Source of the DNA: Streptomyces lienomycini
GTDB taxonomy: Bacteria; Actinomycetota; Actinomycetes; Streptomycetales; Streptomycetaceae
Assembly: GCF_027947595.1 (NCBI RefSeq)
Contig: NZ_CP116257.1
Location: 4,526,001-4,590,000, forward strand
DNA length: 64,000 bases
Direction of reading: 5' to 3'
The stretch's first letter is position 1. Every line of letters begins with the position of its first letter. The translations under genes and the position numbers were made by a program. Below are positions 44,360 to 53,043 of this stretch, in pieces. The notes beneath the pieces are model-generated. The model was not told where the DNA came from and did no database searches. It was given only the letters and a program-made list of their open reading frames with translations.

Positions 44360-45127
44360 TCACTCGGTCGCCACGGCGAGGCAGCGCCTCAGTTCCGCCA
44401 CGGCTTCCGCGGGGCCCTCGACCATCACACCTCCGTCGCCGTCGGCGCCCGACCGGTTCCAGAGCCACCGCAGGACACCCTCCGGGGAGCCGCTCAGCGT
44501 GACGTCGGCCGTGCCGTCGCCCGCGCCGTCCCCGACGGCGAACTCTCCCGGGCCGGTCCGCACCCGCCACGCCCTGTGGTCGCCGGCCCGCACCAGGAAC
44601 GTACGTCCCGGCGAGCCCTCCAGGATCCCGGTGAAGTAGTCGCCCCACTCGGCCACGGCGTACTCGGCGAAGATCTTCAGCAGTTCGTCGACCCCGTCCA
44701 CGGCGAGGTCGTCCGGTACGGGGGAGACGGCGCGGCCGGTGGCGAGTTCGGCGTCGATGCGGTGGACGACGGTCTCCTGCGCCATCCGCCGGATCCAGAA
44801 GCCGACGCTCTGGTCGGGGCCGTACCAGGTGCCCGCCGGGTCCTCGGGGGCGCGGACGGCGAACTCGGCGCGCAGTGCGGTGTACCCCCGGTCCAGGAGC
44901 GCCGTCGGTGCCTCGTCGGCGAACTCCTTCGGCGGCCAGGGCTCGGGCTCGGCCCCGTCCCGCATGGCGGCGGTCTTGTGCAGGTAGACCTCGCCGACGT
45001 GGCGGGTCAGATCGGCGACGGTCCAGCCGGGGCAGGTCGGCACCGGGGTGTCGGCGTCGGTCTCGACGGCGGCCCGCAGACGGTCGTGGTCGGCGGCGAG
45101 GCAGTCGAGGAAGCGTTTGTACTCCAT
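44360..45127 (-). CDS. Maleylpyruvate isomerase-family, mycothiol-dependent-type protein
   Basis: 255 residues. The N-terminal DinB-like four-helix bundle has the mark FLDCLAADHDRLRAAVE, PVPTCPGWTVADLTRHVGEVY and later FWIRRMAQETVVHRIDAELATG, supplying the metal-binding histidines. The C-terminal domain (DVTLSGSPEGVLRWLWNRSG) is the SCP2-like MDMPI_C part. Such proteins use mycothiol as a cofactor for isomerisations or thiol transfers. No aromatic catabolic genes are near, so the substrate is open. It appears monocistronic. Confidence 0.88.
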   Translation of the reverse strand: MEYKRFLDCLAADHDRLRAAVETDADTPVPTCPGWTVADLTRHVGEVYLHKTAAMRDGAEPEPWPPKEFADEAPTALLDRGYTALRAEFAVRAPEDPAGTWYGPDQSVGFWIRRMAQETVVHRIDAELATGRAVSPVPDDLAVDGVDELLKIFAEYAVAEWGDYFTGILEGSPGRTFLVRAGDHRAWRVRTGPGEFAVGDGAGDGTADVTLSGSPEGVLRWLWNRSGADGDGGVMVEGPAEAVAELRRCLAVATE

Positions 45128-45190
45128 ACCGACGAGACAAACACAGGTTCGAGGCCGGGGCGCGGTGTTTTCCGTGGCCTCCGTGTCCCG

Positions 45191-45514
45191 TCACCAGGCT
45201 CCGGTGGGGATCGCGGGACGGCGGACCGCTTCGGCCGCGTCCCGCAGGTGCAGGGCGACGGTGATCAGGGCGCGCAGCGCGGAGGGCCGCAGGCTCTGGG
45301 CACTCTCGGCCGCCAGCACCAGCAGGCACCCCGCGGCCTGCTCGACGACCGGGACGGAGAACGCGAAGTCGTCGCCGTCGGCCCCCCGGAAGGCACGCCA
45401 GGGTGTGGCGGCACCGTCGATGGCCTTGTGCACCGCCTGCTCGAGGTGCTGGGCGGCCTGCCGGCACACGGGGGCGGGCAGGGTGATCGTGCGATGGAAA
45501 GCTGAACTGGTCAT
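45191..45514 (-). CDS. Hypothetical protein, 107 residues
   Basis: ATG start, SD-like GGGAG upstream. MTSSAFHRTITLPAPVCRQAAQHLEQAVHKAIDG opens a soluble chain with two helices and FAFSVPVVEQAAGCLLVLAAESAQSL in the middle, ending in LHLRDAAEAVRRPA. No signal peptide, membrane helix or known motif is visible. I do not recognise the family. The long non-coding repeat-rich stretch on its upstream side should contain its promoter. Confidence 0.6.
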   Translation of the reverse strand: MTSSAFHRTITLPAPVCRQAAQHLEQAVHKAIDGAATPWRAFRGADGDDFAFSVPVVEQAAGCLLVLAAESAQSLRPSALRALITVALHLRDAAEAVRRPAIPTGAW

Positions 45515-46258
45515 AGTCCCACTGCTCCCCCGCCCCCGGGGTCTTCGATCGGCGCACCGGCCGTTTTTCACCGGGTCGGCGGCAGGCCCCGGCGGAACGG
45601 CAGGCCCGGCCAAGGCGGCAAGCCCGGCCAAGGCGGCAGGCCCGGGCAGGGCGGCAAGCCCGGGCGGAGCGGCAGGGCGGTAGGCCCGCGCGGGAAGCGG
45701 GCGGCGCCCCCGGGCCGGTCCGACCGCGCCACGCGCCTCCCCGACCGGGCACGGCACGCCTTCGGCCGGTGGCACGGCACGGGCCTCGACCGGTGGCACG
45801 GCACGGCCCCGCATGGCCACGACGGCACCCCTGACCGGTTGCGGGACACGCCCCCAACGGCCACAGCCAGCTCCCGAAACGGCCGCGCCGCATGCCCGGC
45901 CAGTGGCACGGCACGGCCCCGAACGGCCGCAACGGCCCCCGACCCCGCACGTGCACGCCCCAGCCCCCGCCCGCGCACGTCGACCGCGACACGGGACCTT
46001 CTCGCCGCGAGGTGGCCCGCCCCCGGTCACCCGCGGTACGTGCCCGGCCGGGGTCGGCGAGGCCCCGCCCGCCCACGACACGGACGGCCCAGTCGGCCGC
46101 GGCGTGCTTCGCCCCGACGTCGGCGACGCCCGCCCGGCCCGAGGGGCAGGGGGCGGCCGGGGTCGCGCACCGCGGGTGGCCGGGTCGGCCTCGGCAGGCG
46201 TCCTGGCGGCCGGGGTGTGGACCTGACGCGGCGGTGGTGTGGTCCTAGGCTCGTGGCC
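45515..46258. other. Non-coding, repeat-rich stretch
   Basis: About 740 bp. Open frames exist on both strands but translate to Ala/Gly/Arg/Pro low-complexity chains. Between 45590 and 45690 several imperfect 18-bp units like GGCCAAGGCGGCAAGCCC follow each other. Around 45766-45930 the motif GGTGGCACGGCACGG recurs three times with variable spacing. I see no gene or RNA in it. Confidence 0.55.
45590..45690 (+). repeat. Imperfect 18-bp tandem repeat
   Basis: About five units related to GGCCAAGGCGGCAAGCCC, the first two nearly identical, the rest degenerating towards CGGGCGGAGCGGCAGGGC. Confidence 0.6.
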
Positions 46259-47128
46259 ATGCGTTCCGACGCCTCGCCCTCGGCCGTCGCGGCCCGGTCC
46301 ACCGGTCGGGCGGCGACCGGTGAGCGCCCGCTGTCCGGGGCGCTCACCGAGGTCGGCCTGGACGACGGCCGCACGGTGGTGGTCAAGGTCGCGGACGGGC
46401 CCGATGCGGCGCGGGCCGAGGCCGCGGGGCTGCGCTGGCTGGCCGACGCGGGCACGGTGCGGATTCCGGCGGTGCACGGCGTGGACGGGCGGCGGCTGGT
46501 GTCCGGGCGGGTGGCGCAGGGGCCCGCGGACGCCCGTGCGGCGCAACGGTTCGGCCGGGACCTGGCAGCGCTGCACGCCGCCGGGGCACCGGCGTTCGGT
46601 GCCGCGCCGCCCGGTGGGCCCGAGGAGGCGTACATCGGGCTCGCCCCGATGCGCAACGTCACCGGGCAGGACTGGCCGCGCTGGTACGCCGCGCACCGGG
46701 TACTGCCGTATCTGCGCCGCGCGGTCGACGCCGGCACCGTCCGGGCGGCCGAGGCGGACGTCGTCGAGCGGCTCTGCGAGCGGCTGCCCGAGCTGGCGGG
46801 GCCGGCGGAGCCACCCGCACGGCTGCACGGGGACCTGTGGAACGGCAACGTGCTGTGGGGCGCCGACGGGCACGTCCACCTGATCGACCCGGCCGCGCAC
46901 GGCGGGCACCGGGAGACCGATCTGGCGATGCTGGCCCTCTTCGGCTGCCCCCACCTGGACCGGATTCTGGCGGGCTACCAGGAGGCGGCGCCGCTCGCCG
47001 ACGGCTGGACGGACCGGGTCGGCGTGCACCAGCTCTTCCCACTGCTGGTGCACGCCGTACTGTTCGGGCGCGGCTACGCCGAGCAGGCCCTCATGGCGGC
47101 CCGGACGGCCCTGCGGCGCCTGGAGTGA
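46259..47128 (+). CDS. Fructosamine kinase-family protein
   Basis: 289 residues. A CTGACG and TAGGCT pair 18 bp apart sits just before the ATG, which would make the transcript leaderless. The kinase-like fold shows RTVVVKVADGPDAARAEAAGLRWL, RLHGDLWNGNVLW (catalytic loop with Asp and Asn) and HLIDPAAHGGHRETDLAMLALFG, the pattern of FN3K-type ATP-dependent kinases that deglycate proteins through 3-phosphorylation. It is separated from the TetR gene by its terminator-free gap. Substrate is inferred from the family only. Confidence 0.88.
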   Translation: MRSDASPSAVAARSTGRAATGERPLSGALTEVGLDDGRTVVVKVADGPDAARAEAAGLRWLADAGTVRIPAVHGVDGRRLVSGRVAQGPADARAAQRFGRDLAALHAAGAPAFGAAPPGGPEEAYIGLAPMRNVTGQDWPRWYAAHRVLPYLRRAVDAGTVRAAEADVVERLCERLPELAGPAEPPARLHGDLWNGNVLWGADGHVHLIDPAAHGGHRETDLAMLALFGCPHLDRILAGYQEAAPLADGWTDRVGVHQLFPLLVHAVLFGRGYAEQALMAARTALRRLE

Positions 47129-47159
47129 GCGCCGTACGCCGGACCGCCACCCGACGGTC

Positions 47160-47193
47160 ATGTCCCAGTGGGTCACATGTCCCATCGGGACAT
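47160..47193 (+). promoter_or_regulatory. Two abutting 17-bp TetR operators
   Basis: ATGTCCCAGTGGGTCAC (47160-47176) is followed directly by the perfect palindrome ATGTCCCATCGGGACAT (47177-47193). Both share ATGTCCC-N3-GGG. The TetR start ATG is at 47216, and TACGCT at 47203-47208 is a plausible -10. Confidence 0.8.
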
Positions 47194-47215
47194 CAACGGG
47201 TGTACGCTCGGCAGC

Positions 47216-47881
47216 ATGACGGCAACGAAGCCCTCCCCCGCCACCGAGGACCGGCGGCAGCGCAAGGCGCGGCAGACCCGCGACGCGCTGGCCACCGCCG
47301 CCTGCGACCTGATCCTGGAGCGCGGGTCGGCGGCGACCACGGTGGAGGCGATCGCCGAGCGCGCGGACGTCACGCGCCGGACGTTCAGCCGGCACTTCGC
47401 CGGCAAGGAGGACGCGGCGCTCGACTTCGTCCGCCGCGACGGCGACCGGATCAACGCGCTGCTGCGGGCCCGCCCCGCCGCGGAGCCGCCCCTGCTCGCC
47501 TACCGCAGGGCCGTGCGGGACTGGCTGACCGACCGCGAGGACCCGGCCTGGCACGTGCGTCCCCGGATGCGCCGCCTGATGGCGCTGGCCGACACCGAGC
47601 CCGAGCTGTTCGCCGCCTACCAGCGCATCCGGGTCGACGCCCAGGAGGAGTCGATCCGCATCGTCGCCGGCCGGCTCGGCGGCGACGACGCCCGGGACGT
47701 GCGCCCGGCCGCCGTCGTCGACGCCGCCGCCGGAGTCCTGATCGCCGCCCTGCGCCTGTGGGCGCGCGGCGCCGAGCGGGACTCGGGAGCCGCAGACCTC
47801 GCCGCCCTCGTGGAGCGGGCCTACGACGCCCTGACCTCGGAGGCCGCGGCCGCGACCCCCGACAGCACCACCGAAGAGTGA
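47216..47881 (+). CDS. TetR-family repressor
   Basis: 221 residues from the ATG at 47216; upstream ATGs at the operators would place the sites inside the gene and lack an SD. HTH segment is TVEAIAERADVTRRTFSRHFAGKEDAALDFV, with the typical YFxxKxx variant RHFAGKED. A helical C-terminal ligand domain follows (RMRRLMALADTEPELFAAYQ). It is the first gene of an operon with an SDR (10 bp gap) and a zinc alcohol dehydrogenase. Tandem 17-bp operators cover its promoter, so it should repress its own operon until a ligand, perhaps an alcohol or aldehyde, binds. Confidence 0.92.
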   Translation: MTATKPSPATEDRRQRKARQTRDALATAACDLILERGSAATTVEAIAERADVTRRTFSRHFAGKEDAALDFVRRDGDRINALLRARPAAEPPLLAYRRAVRDWLTDREDPAWHVRPRMRRLMALADTEPELFAAYQRIRVDAQEESIRIVAGRLGGDDARDVRPAAVVDAAAGVLIAALRLWARGAERDSGAADLAALVERAYDALTSEAAAATPDSTTEE

Positions 47882-47891
47882 GAACAGCACC

Positions 47892-48677
47892 ATGAGCACC
47901 ACCGCAACCACCCCCACCGAGTACGCCGCCGAGTTCACCGGTCGCACCGCCCTCGTCACCGGCGCCGCCTCCGGCATCGGCCTGGCCACCGCCCGCCGGC
48001 TCGGCGCCGGCGGCGCGCGGGTCGTCGTCGCCGACTACAACGCCGAGGGCGCCGAGAAGGCCGCCGCCGAGCTGAGGGCCGCGGGCGTCGAGGCCGCCGC
48101 CGTCGAGCTGGACGTGACCCGCCCGGAGTCCGTCGAGGCGGCCGTGAGGTTCACCGTCGACACGTACGGCGGCCTGGACCTCGCCGTGAACAACGCCGGC
48201 ATCGGCGGCCCCAGCGCCCCGACCGGCGAGTACGACGTGGAGGCCTACCAGCGCGTCGTGCACACCAACCTCGACGGCGTCTTCTACTCGATGCGCTACG
48301 AGCTGCCCGCCGTCCTGGCCGGCGGCCGGGGCGGCTCGATCGTCAACGTCGCCTCCATCCTCGGCTCGGTCGGCTTCGCTGGCTCCCCCGCCTACGTCGC
48401 CGCCAAGCACGGCGTGGTCGGGCTGACCAAGGCGGCCGCCGCCGAGTACGCCGCCCAGGGCGTCCGGATCAACGCGGTCGGCCCGGGCTTCATCGACACC
48501 CCGCTGCTGAAGACCATGGACGAGGCCGCCTACCAGGGCCTGGTCGCCCTGCACCCGGCCGGTCGCCTCGGACGGTCCGAGGAGGTCGCCGAGCTGATCG
48601 CCTTCCTGCTGTCGGACCGGGCGTCCTTCGTCGCCGGCAGCTACCACCTGGTCGACGGCGCCTACACCGCCGTCTGA
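47892..48677 (+). CDS. Short-chain dehydrogenase/reductase
   Basis: 261 residues. TGAASGIG at 23-30, NNAG at 100-103, catalytic S155, Y168 and K172 (YVAAKHG), and the PGFIDTPL loop are complete. The classical SDR shape with DYNAEGAE after the first strand (Asp) points to NAD(H) rather than NADP(H). It follows the TetR gene by 10 bp and precedes the zinc dehydrogenase by 46 bp, so the three form one regulated unit for oxidising an alcohol, probably in consecutive steps. Confidence 0.93.
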   Translation: MSTTATTPTEYAAEFTGRTALVTGAASGIGLATARRLGAGGARVVVADYNAEGAEKAAAELRAAGVEAAAVELDVTRPESVEAAVRFTVDTYGGLDLAVNNAGIGGPSAPTGEYDVEAYQRVVHTNLDGVFYSMRYELPAVLAGGRGGSIVNVASILGSVGFAGSPAYVAAKHGVVGLTKAAAAEYAAQGVRINAVGPGFIDTPLLKTMDEAAYQGLVALHPAGRLGRSEEVAELIAFLLSDRASFVAGSYHLVDGAYTAV

Positions 48678-48723
48678 GCACCGGTCATCCACCCCGGGGG
48701 GACGAGAACAAAGGAGTTCGGTC

Positions 48724-49764
48724 ATGAAGGCACTGCAGTACCGCACCATCGGGGCACCGCCCGAGGTCGTCACCGTCCCCGATCCGGAGCCGGGCCCCGG
48801 CCAGGTGCTGTTGAAGGTGACCGCGGCCGGCGTCTGCCACTCGGACATCGCGGTGATGAGCTGGCCCGCCGAGGGCTTCCCGTACGCGCTGCCGCTCACC
48901 CTCGGCCACGAGGGCGTCGGCACCGTGGCCGCGCTGGGCGCCGGGGTGACCGGGGTCGCCGAGGGCGACGCGGTCGCCGTGTACGGGCCCTGGGGCTGCG
49001 GCACCTGTGCCAAGTGCGCTCAGGGCAAGGAGAACTACTGCCTGCGCGCCGACGAACTGGGCATCCACCCGCCGGGCCTCGGGCGGCCGGGCTCCATGGC
49101 CGAGTACCTGCTCGTCGACGACCCCCGGCACCTGGTCCCGCTGGCCGGGCTCGACCCGGTCGCGGCGGTGCCGCTGACCGACGCCGGGCTGACGCCGTAC
49201 CACGCGATCAAGCGGTCGCTGCCCAAGCTGGTCCCCGGTTCGACGGCGGTGGTCATCGGCACCGGCGGTCTCGGCCACGTCGCCATCCAGCTGCTGCGCG
49301 CCCTGACGTCCGCCCGGGTCGTCGCCCTGGACGTCAGCGAGGACAAGCTGCGACTCGCCCGTGAGGTGGGCGCGCACGAGGCGGTGCTGTCGGACGCGAA
49401 GGCCGCGGACGCGGTGCGCGAACTCACCGGCGGTCTCGGCGCGGAGGCCGTCTTCGACTTCGTCGGCGCGGTGCCCACCGTGAAGACCGCCGGGGCCGTC
49501 GCCGCCGTCGAGGGCGATGTCACGCTGGTCGGCATCGGCGGCGGGTCGCTGCCCGTCGGCTTCGGCGTGCTGCCCTTCGAGGTGTCGGTCAACGCCCCGT
49601 ACTGGGGCAGCCGCAGCGAACTGATCGAGGTCCTCGACCTGGCGCGCTCCGGCGCGGTGTCGGTGCACACCGAGACGTACTCGCTGGACGACGCCCCGCT
49701 CGCCTACGAGCGGCTGCACGAGGGCAAGGTCGACGGCCGCGCGGTGATCCTGCCCCACGGCTGA
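48724..49764 (+). CDS. Zinc-dependent NAD(P) alcohol dehydrogenase
   Basis: 346 residues from ATG after AAAGGAG. Catalytic zinc ligands C38 and H62 (GVCHSD, GHEGVG), structural zinc cysteines C92, C95, C98 and C106, and the Rossmann motif VIGTGGLGHVAIQLL are intact. Acidic Asp after VVALD suggests NAD. It belongs to the medium-chain dehydrogenase family with broad primary or secondary alcohol range. Last gene of the TetR operon; a long hairpin follows its stop. Confidence 0.94.
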   Translation: MKALQYRTIGAPPEVVTVPDPEPGPGQVLLKVTAAGVCHSDIAVMSWPAEGFPYALPLTLGHEGVGTVAALGAGVTGVAEGDAVAVYGPWGCGTCAKCAQGKENYCLRADELGIHPPGLGRPGSMAEYLLVDDPRHLVPLAGLDPVAAVPLTDAGLTPYHAIKRSLPKLVPGSTAVVIGTGGLGHVAIQLLRALTSARVVALDVSEDKLRLAREVGAHEAVLSDAKAADAVRELTGGLGAEAVFDFVGAVPTVKTAGAVAAVEGDVTLVGIGGGSLPVGFGVLPFEVSVNAPYWGSRSELIEVLDLARSGAVSVHTETYSLDDAPLAYERLHEGKVDGRAVILPHG

Positions 49765-49773
49765 CGCGACACA

Positions 49774-49810
49774 GGGGGCGCGACCGGTCCCCCGTTCCGG
49801 TCGTGCCCCC
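49774..49810. terminator. Hairpin between convergent ADH and PucR genes
   Basis: GGGGGCGCGACCGG / CCGGTCGTGCCCCC, 14-bp arms with one G-U pair and a 9-nt loop, 9 bp after the ADH stop. It can serve both directions. Confidence 0.75.
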
Positions 49811-49882
49811 GTGCCGTCGAACCTACGTGGACGGTTCCGCCGTTGTGAATCGTGCCGGTGCCCGCTGCCGGGCCCGAAGGAC

Positions 49883-51409
49883 TCACCCGTGCACAGGTGC
49901 GTCCGGATGGCCCGGTTTCGTCCCGCGCAGGAGGGGCTGGTCCAGGTCCCCGGTCACCAGATGGGCCAGCACCACCTCGTACAGGTCGCTGCCGGAGGCG
50001 AGCAGCTGGCGTTCGAGGACGGGCTCGGCGCTGCGGACGTGCTCGCGTACGGTCTGCGCGTGCATGCCGAGCTTCTGGGCGGCGCGCTCGGCGTTGCCGC
50101 CCGCGGCGATCCAGGTGCGCAGGGTGCGGCGCAGGGGCCGGCCGTCCGGGTCGAGGCGGCCGAGCAGGTCGACGGCCCAGGTGCGCAGCGCGGGCCCGGC
50201 CAGCAGATCGGTGAGCCGCGCGCCCCCGCGTCCGTCGGCACCGGACGGAGGTTCGGCGAGCCCCACCTGGGCGTTCAGGGCGAGATGGACCGCGGCCCGG
50301 ACGGTCAGGTCGGCGAAGTCCGTGCGCAGCAGCGACTCGACCCGGTCCATGCGGGCGCGGACGGTGTTGCGGCTGACGCCGAGGACCTTCGCCGTGTCGA
50401 CGGCGGTGAACTCCAGGCCGAGCCGGGCGGTGGCGAGCAGTTCGGCGCGGGTGTGGTGCGCGAGGGTGTCCAGCGGCCCGAGTACGGCGGCCGTCCAGTC
50501 GTGCAGCGCCGCCGGGTCCATCAGCCGCTCGGGGTGCGGCCGCTCGGCGTACAGGGCGGCCTTCCCGGGGCGGAACCGGGCCACCGCGAGGGCGCTGACG
50601 GCCTGTCCGTAGGCGGCCGCGGTGCGGGCGAGGCCCTGCCGGGTGCTGCCGCCGACGAACACGCCGGGGCGGCTGCCCACCAGTGAGCGCAGCTCCCGCC
50701 CGGCCGTGTCGCGCGGGGCGAGGACGATCACGTGCGCGTCCCGCGCCGGGCACCGCACGACCAGCGCCCCCTCCCCCGTCGCCGACAGGCACTCCTCGGC
50801 GAGGCGGTCCCGTTCGGCGGGGCTGCCCTCGACGACGTACACGCAGGCCGTGTCGGTGTCCAGGAGGCCGGGCCAGAGTCCGGCGGCCACGCGGCGGGCG
50901 GAGACGGTGTCCTCCACCATCAGCAGTTGCAGGATGGCCAGCCGCAGGTCGGAGGTGGCCCGGCGCAGCCGCAGCCCGGCGGCGGTCGACTCGTGGCCGG
51001 CCAGCAGCAGCTCCAGCACCTGCGCGGTGTGCGTGACGATGTCGAAGACGCGCCGGTCGAAGGGTTCCTCGCGCGCCACCGCGAGAACGGCGGCCGGCGC
51101 CGGGTGGGGCCGGTCGACGCGGACGAGCCGGAGATGGCGGCCCCGGTCCTCGAGTGCGGCGGAGGCGATGCGGCCGGAGGTGATACCGGCGACCAGGCCC
51201 TCGTCCAGCCGGACGCGGGCGCCGGCCAGCAGCCTGCCGGTGCCGTCCTGCAGTGAGACGGCCGCGTGCGCGGTGCCCGCGAGCCAGGCCACGACCCGGT
51301 TCGGGTCACGGCCGGCCGGCCGCAGGTGTTCGAGCAGTTCCTCCGCCCATCCCGCGTGCTCGGCGGCTCCGGATGCCCGCTGCCGTCTTCCGTCCTCTCG
51401 GCCCGCCAC
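49883..51409 (-). CDS. PucR-type transcriptional regulator with two helix-turn-helix segments
   Basis: 508 residues from GTG after GAGGAGAAGG. A GAF-like sensory part (residues about 40-170) is followed by a GGDEF-like PucR linker. The C-terminus has a PucR HTH (FTAVDTAKVLGVSRNTVRARMDRVESLL). About 90 residues further on comes a second HTH-like motif, GNAERAAQKLGMHAQTVREHVRSAEPVL, that is unusual for the family. PucR proteins regulate purine or amino acid catabolism; no target operon is adjacent. It is divergent from the Sua5-like gene. Confidence 0.87.
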   Translation of the reverse strand: MAGREDGRRQRASGAAEHAGWAEELLEHLRPAGRDPNRVVAWLAGTAHAAVSLQDGTGRLLAGARVRLDEGLVAGITSGRIASAALEDRGRHLRLVRVDRPHPAPAAVLAVAREEPFDRRVFDIVTHTAQVLELLLAGHESTAAGLRLRRATSDLRLAILQLLMVEDTVSARRVAAGLWPGLLDTDTACVYVVEGSPAERDRLAEECLSATGEGALVVRCPARDAHVIVLAPRDTAGRELRSLVGSRPGVFVGGSTRQGLARTAAAYGQAVSALAVARFRPGKAALYAERPHPERLMDPAALHDWTAAVLGPLDTLAHHTRAELLATARLGLEFTAVDTAKVLGVSRNTVRARMDRVESLLRTDFADLTVRAAVHLALNAQVGLAEPPSGADGRGGARLTDLLAGPALRTWAVDLLGRLDPDGRPLRRTLRTWIAAGGNAERAAQKLGMHAQTVREHVRSAEPVLERQLLASGSDLYEVVLAHLVTGDLDQPLLRGTKPGHPDAPVHG

Positions 51410-51523
51410 GTCGGCCTTCTCCTCGTCCTCGCTCCGGCCTCGGCCCAGGCCGGGGACGTTACCGCATGGCCCTGTGCACGGGGCCTGTCGGCCGGGGCGG
51501 GCGGGCGGGCATAAGCTCGGTGA

Positions 51524-52144
51524 ATGGCGAAGTACTTCGACGTGCACCCCGACAACCCCCAGCCGCGCAGCATCGCCCAGGTCGCCGACAGCGTCCGCTC
51601 CGGCGCGCTGATCGCGTATCCCACGGACTCCTGTTACGCGCTGGGCTGCCGGCTGGGCAGCCGCGACGGGATCGACCGCATCCGGTCGATCCGGCACCTG
51701 GACAGCCGGCACCACTTCACCCTGGTCTGCCAGGACTTCGCGCAGCTCGGGCAGCTCGTGCAGATCGACAACGACGTGTTCCGGGCGATCAAGGCGTCGA
51801 CCCCCGGCAGTTACACCTTCATCCTGCCCGCGACGAGGGAGGTGCCGCGCGCGCTTCAGCACCCGAAGAAGAAGACGGTGGGCGTGCGCATCCCCGACCA
51901 CGTGGTCACCCAGGCCCTCCTCGCCGAACTCGGTGAACCGCTGCTGTCCAGCACGCTGCTGCTGCCCGACGAGGAGGAGCCGATGACCCAGGGCTGGGAG
52001 ATCAAGGACCGGCTCGACCACGTGGTGGACGCGGTCATCGACTCCGGGGACTGCGGTACCGAGCCGACCACGGTCGTCGACTTCTCCGGTGGCGAGGCGG
52101 AGATCGTGCGGCGGGGCGCGGGCGACACGGCACGGTTCGAGTAG
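51524..52144 (+). CDS. Sua5/YciO/YrdC-type threonylcarbamoyl-AMP synthase-like protein
   Basis: 206 residues. Typical residues are IAYPTDSCYALGC, RHHFTLVC, PGSYTFILPATREVPRAL and GVRIPDHVVTQALL, making the YrdC alpha/beta fold that binds ATP and threonine plus bicarbonate for t6A tRNA modification. The length and MAKYFDVHPDNPQPRSI start belong to the YciO-like branch, whose function is less well set than TsaC. A TAAGCT hexamer just before the ATG suggests a leaderless transcript. It precedes the dienelactone hydrolase gene by 46 bp. Confidence 0.9.
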   Translation: MAKYFDVHPDNPQPRSIAQVADSVRSGALIAYPTDSCYALGCRLGSRDGIDRIRSIRHLDSRHHFTLVCQDFAQLGQLVQIDNDVFRAIKASTPGSYTFILPATREVPRALQHPKKKTVGVRIPDHVVTQALLAELGEPLLSSTLLLPDEEEPMTQGWEIKDRLDHVVDAVIDSGDCGTEPTTVVDFSGGEAEIVRRGAGDTARFE

Positions 52145-52190
52145 CGGACCGCCGACGACCGACCGACCAAGAGAGAGGCACGACCCCGCG

Positions 52191-52946
52191 ATGACCGCAG
52201 TACGCGCGACCGCCGTCGACGTTCCCACCGAGGACGGCACCGCCGACGCCTATCTGACGCACCCGGACGACGGGAAGCCGCACCCCGCGGTCCTGTTCTA
52301 CATGGACGCCTTCGGCCTGCGCCCGCGGCTGCGGGAGATGGCCGACCGGCTGGCCGGCGCCGGGTACACCGTCCTGGTGCCGAACGTCTTCTACCGCAGC
52401 GGACGGGCGCCCGTGGTGGAGCTGCCCGGGTTCATCGACCCGGAGGCGCGGCCGGAGATCTTCCAGCGCCTGGGCCCGATCATGAAGTCGCTGACCCCCG
52501 GCCGGGCGGTGCGGGACGCGGGCGCCTACCTGGAGTGGCTGGCCCGGACTCCGGCGGCGGCCGACGGCCCCGTCGCGGTGACCGGCTACTGCATGGGTGC
52601 CGCGCTCGCCCTGCGCACCGCCGGCGCCTATCCGGACCGGGTCGCCGCGGTCGCCGGGTTCCACGGCGGGAACCTGGCGACGGAGGGCCCGCAGAGCCCG
52701 CACCTGGTGGCCGAGGGCATCACCGCCGAGGCGTACTTCGGCCACGCGGACCACGACCCGGGGATGCCCGCCGCGCAGCAGGAGCGTCTGGAGGCGGCGC
52801 TGACCGCGGCGGGCGTGACCCACCACTGCGAGGTCTACGCGGGAGCGCGGCACGGCTACACCCAGGCCGACACCTCCGCGTACGACGAGAAGGCGACCGA
52901 ACGGCACTGGGAGGCGCTGCTCGCTCTCCTGGGGCGCACGATGTGA
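52191..52946 (+). CDS. Dienelactone hydrolase-family protein
   Basis: 251 residues. Alpha/beta hydrolase with nucleophile C134 in GYCMGAAL, an acid near HADHDPGMP and a histidine in GARHGYTQAD, the Cys-Asp-His triad of dienelactone hydrolases. These enzymes open cyclic lactones in aromatic degradation, but many family members act on other esters. It has a weak SD (GAGAGAGG) and may be cotranscribed with the Sua5-like gene. No aromatic-catabolism genes are near, so the substrate is open. Confidence 0.9.
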   Translation: MTAVRATAVDVPTEDGTADAYLTHPDDGKPHPAVLFYMDAFGLRPRLREMADRLAGAGYTVLVPNVFYRSGRAPVVELPGFIDPEARPEIFQRLGPIMKSLTPGRAVRDAGAYLEWLARTPAAADGPVAVTGYCMGAALALRTAGAYPDRVAAVAGFHGGNLATEGPQSPHLVAEGITAEAYFGHADHDPGMPAAQQERLEAALTAAGVTHHCEVYAGARHGYTQADTSAYDEKATERHWEALLALLGRTM

Positions 52947-53043
52947 GTCTGCGGCCCTGTCGCCCGCCAACGGGTCCGCCCCGGCGGGCACTTGGCGGGA
53001 CCGCCGCGTCGGGCGGGCGGGGCCTCGTTGTTACCGTGCCGGG

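Noticed and set aside
45191..47989. Leftward open frame of 932 codons
   Set aside because: Shadow of the fructosamine kinase and TetR genes; only the last 107 residues look like protein.
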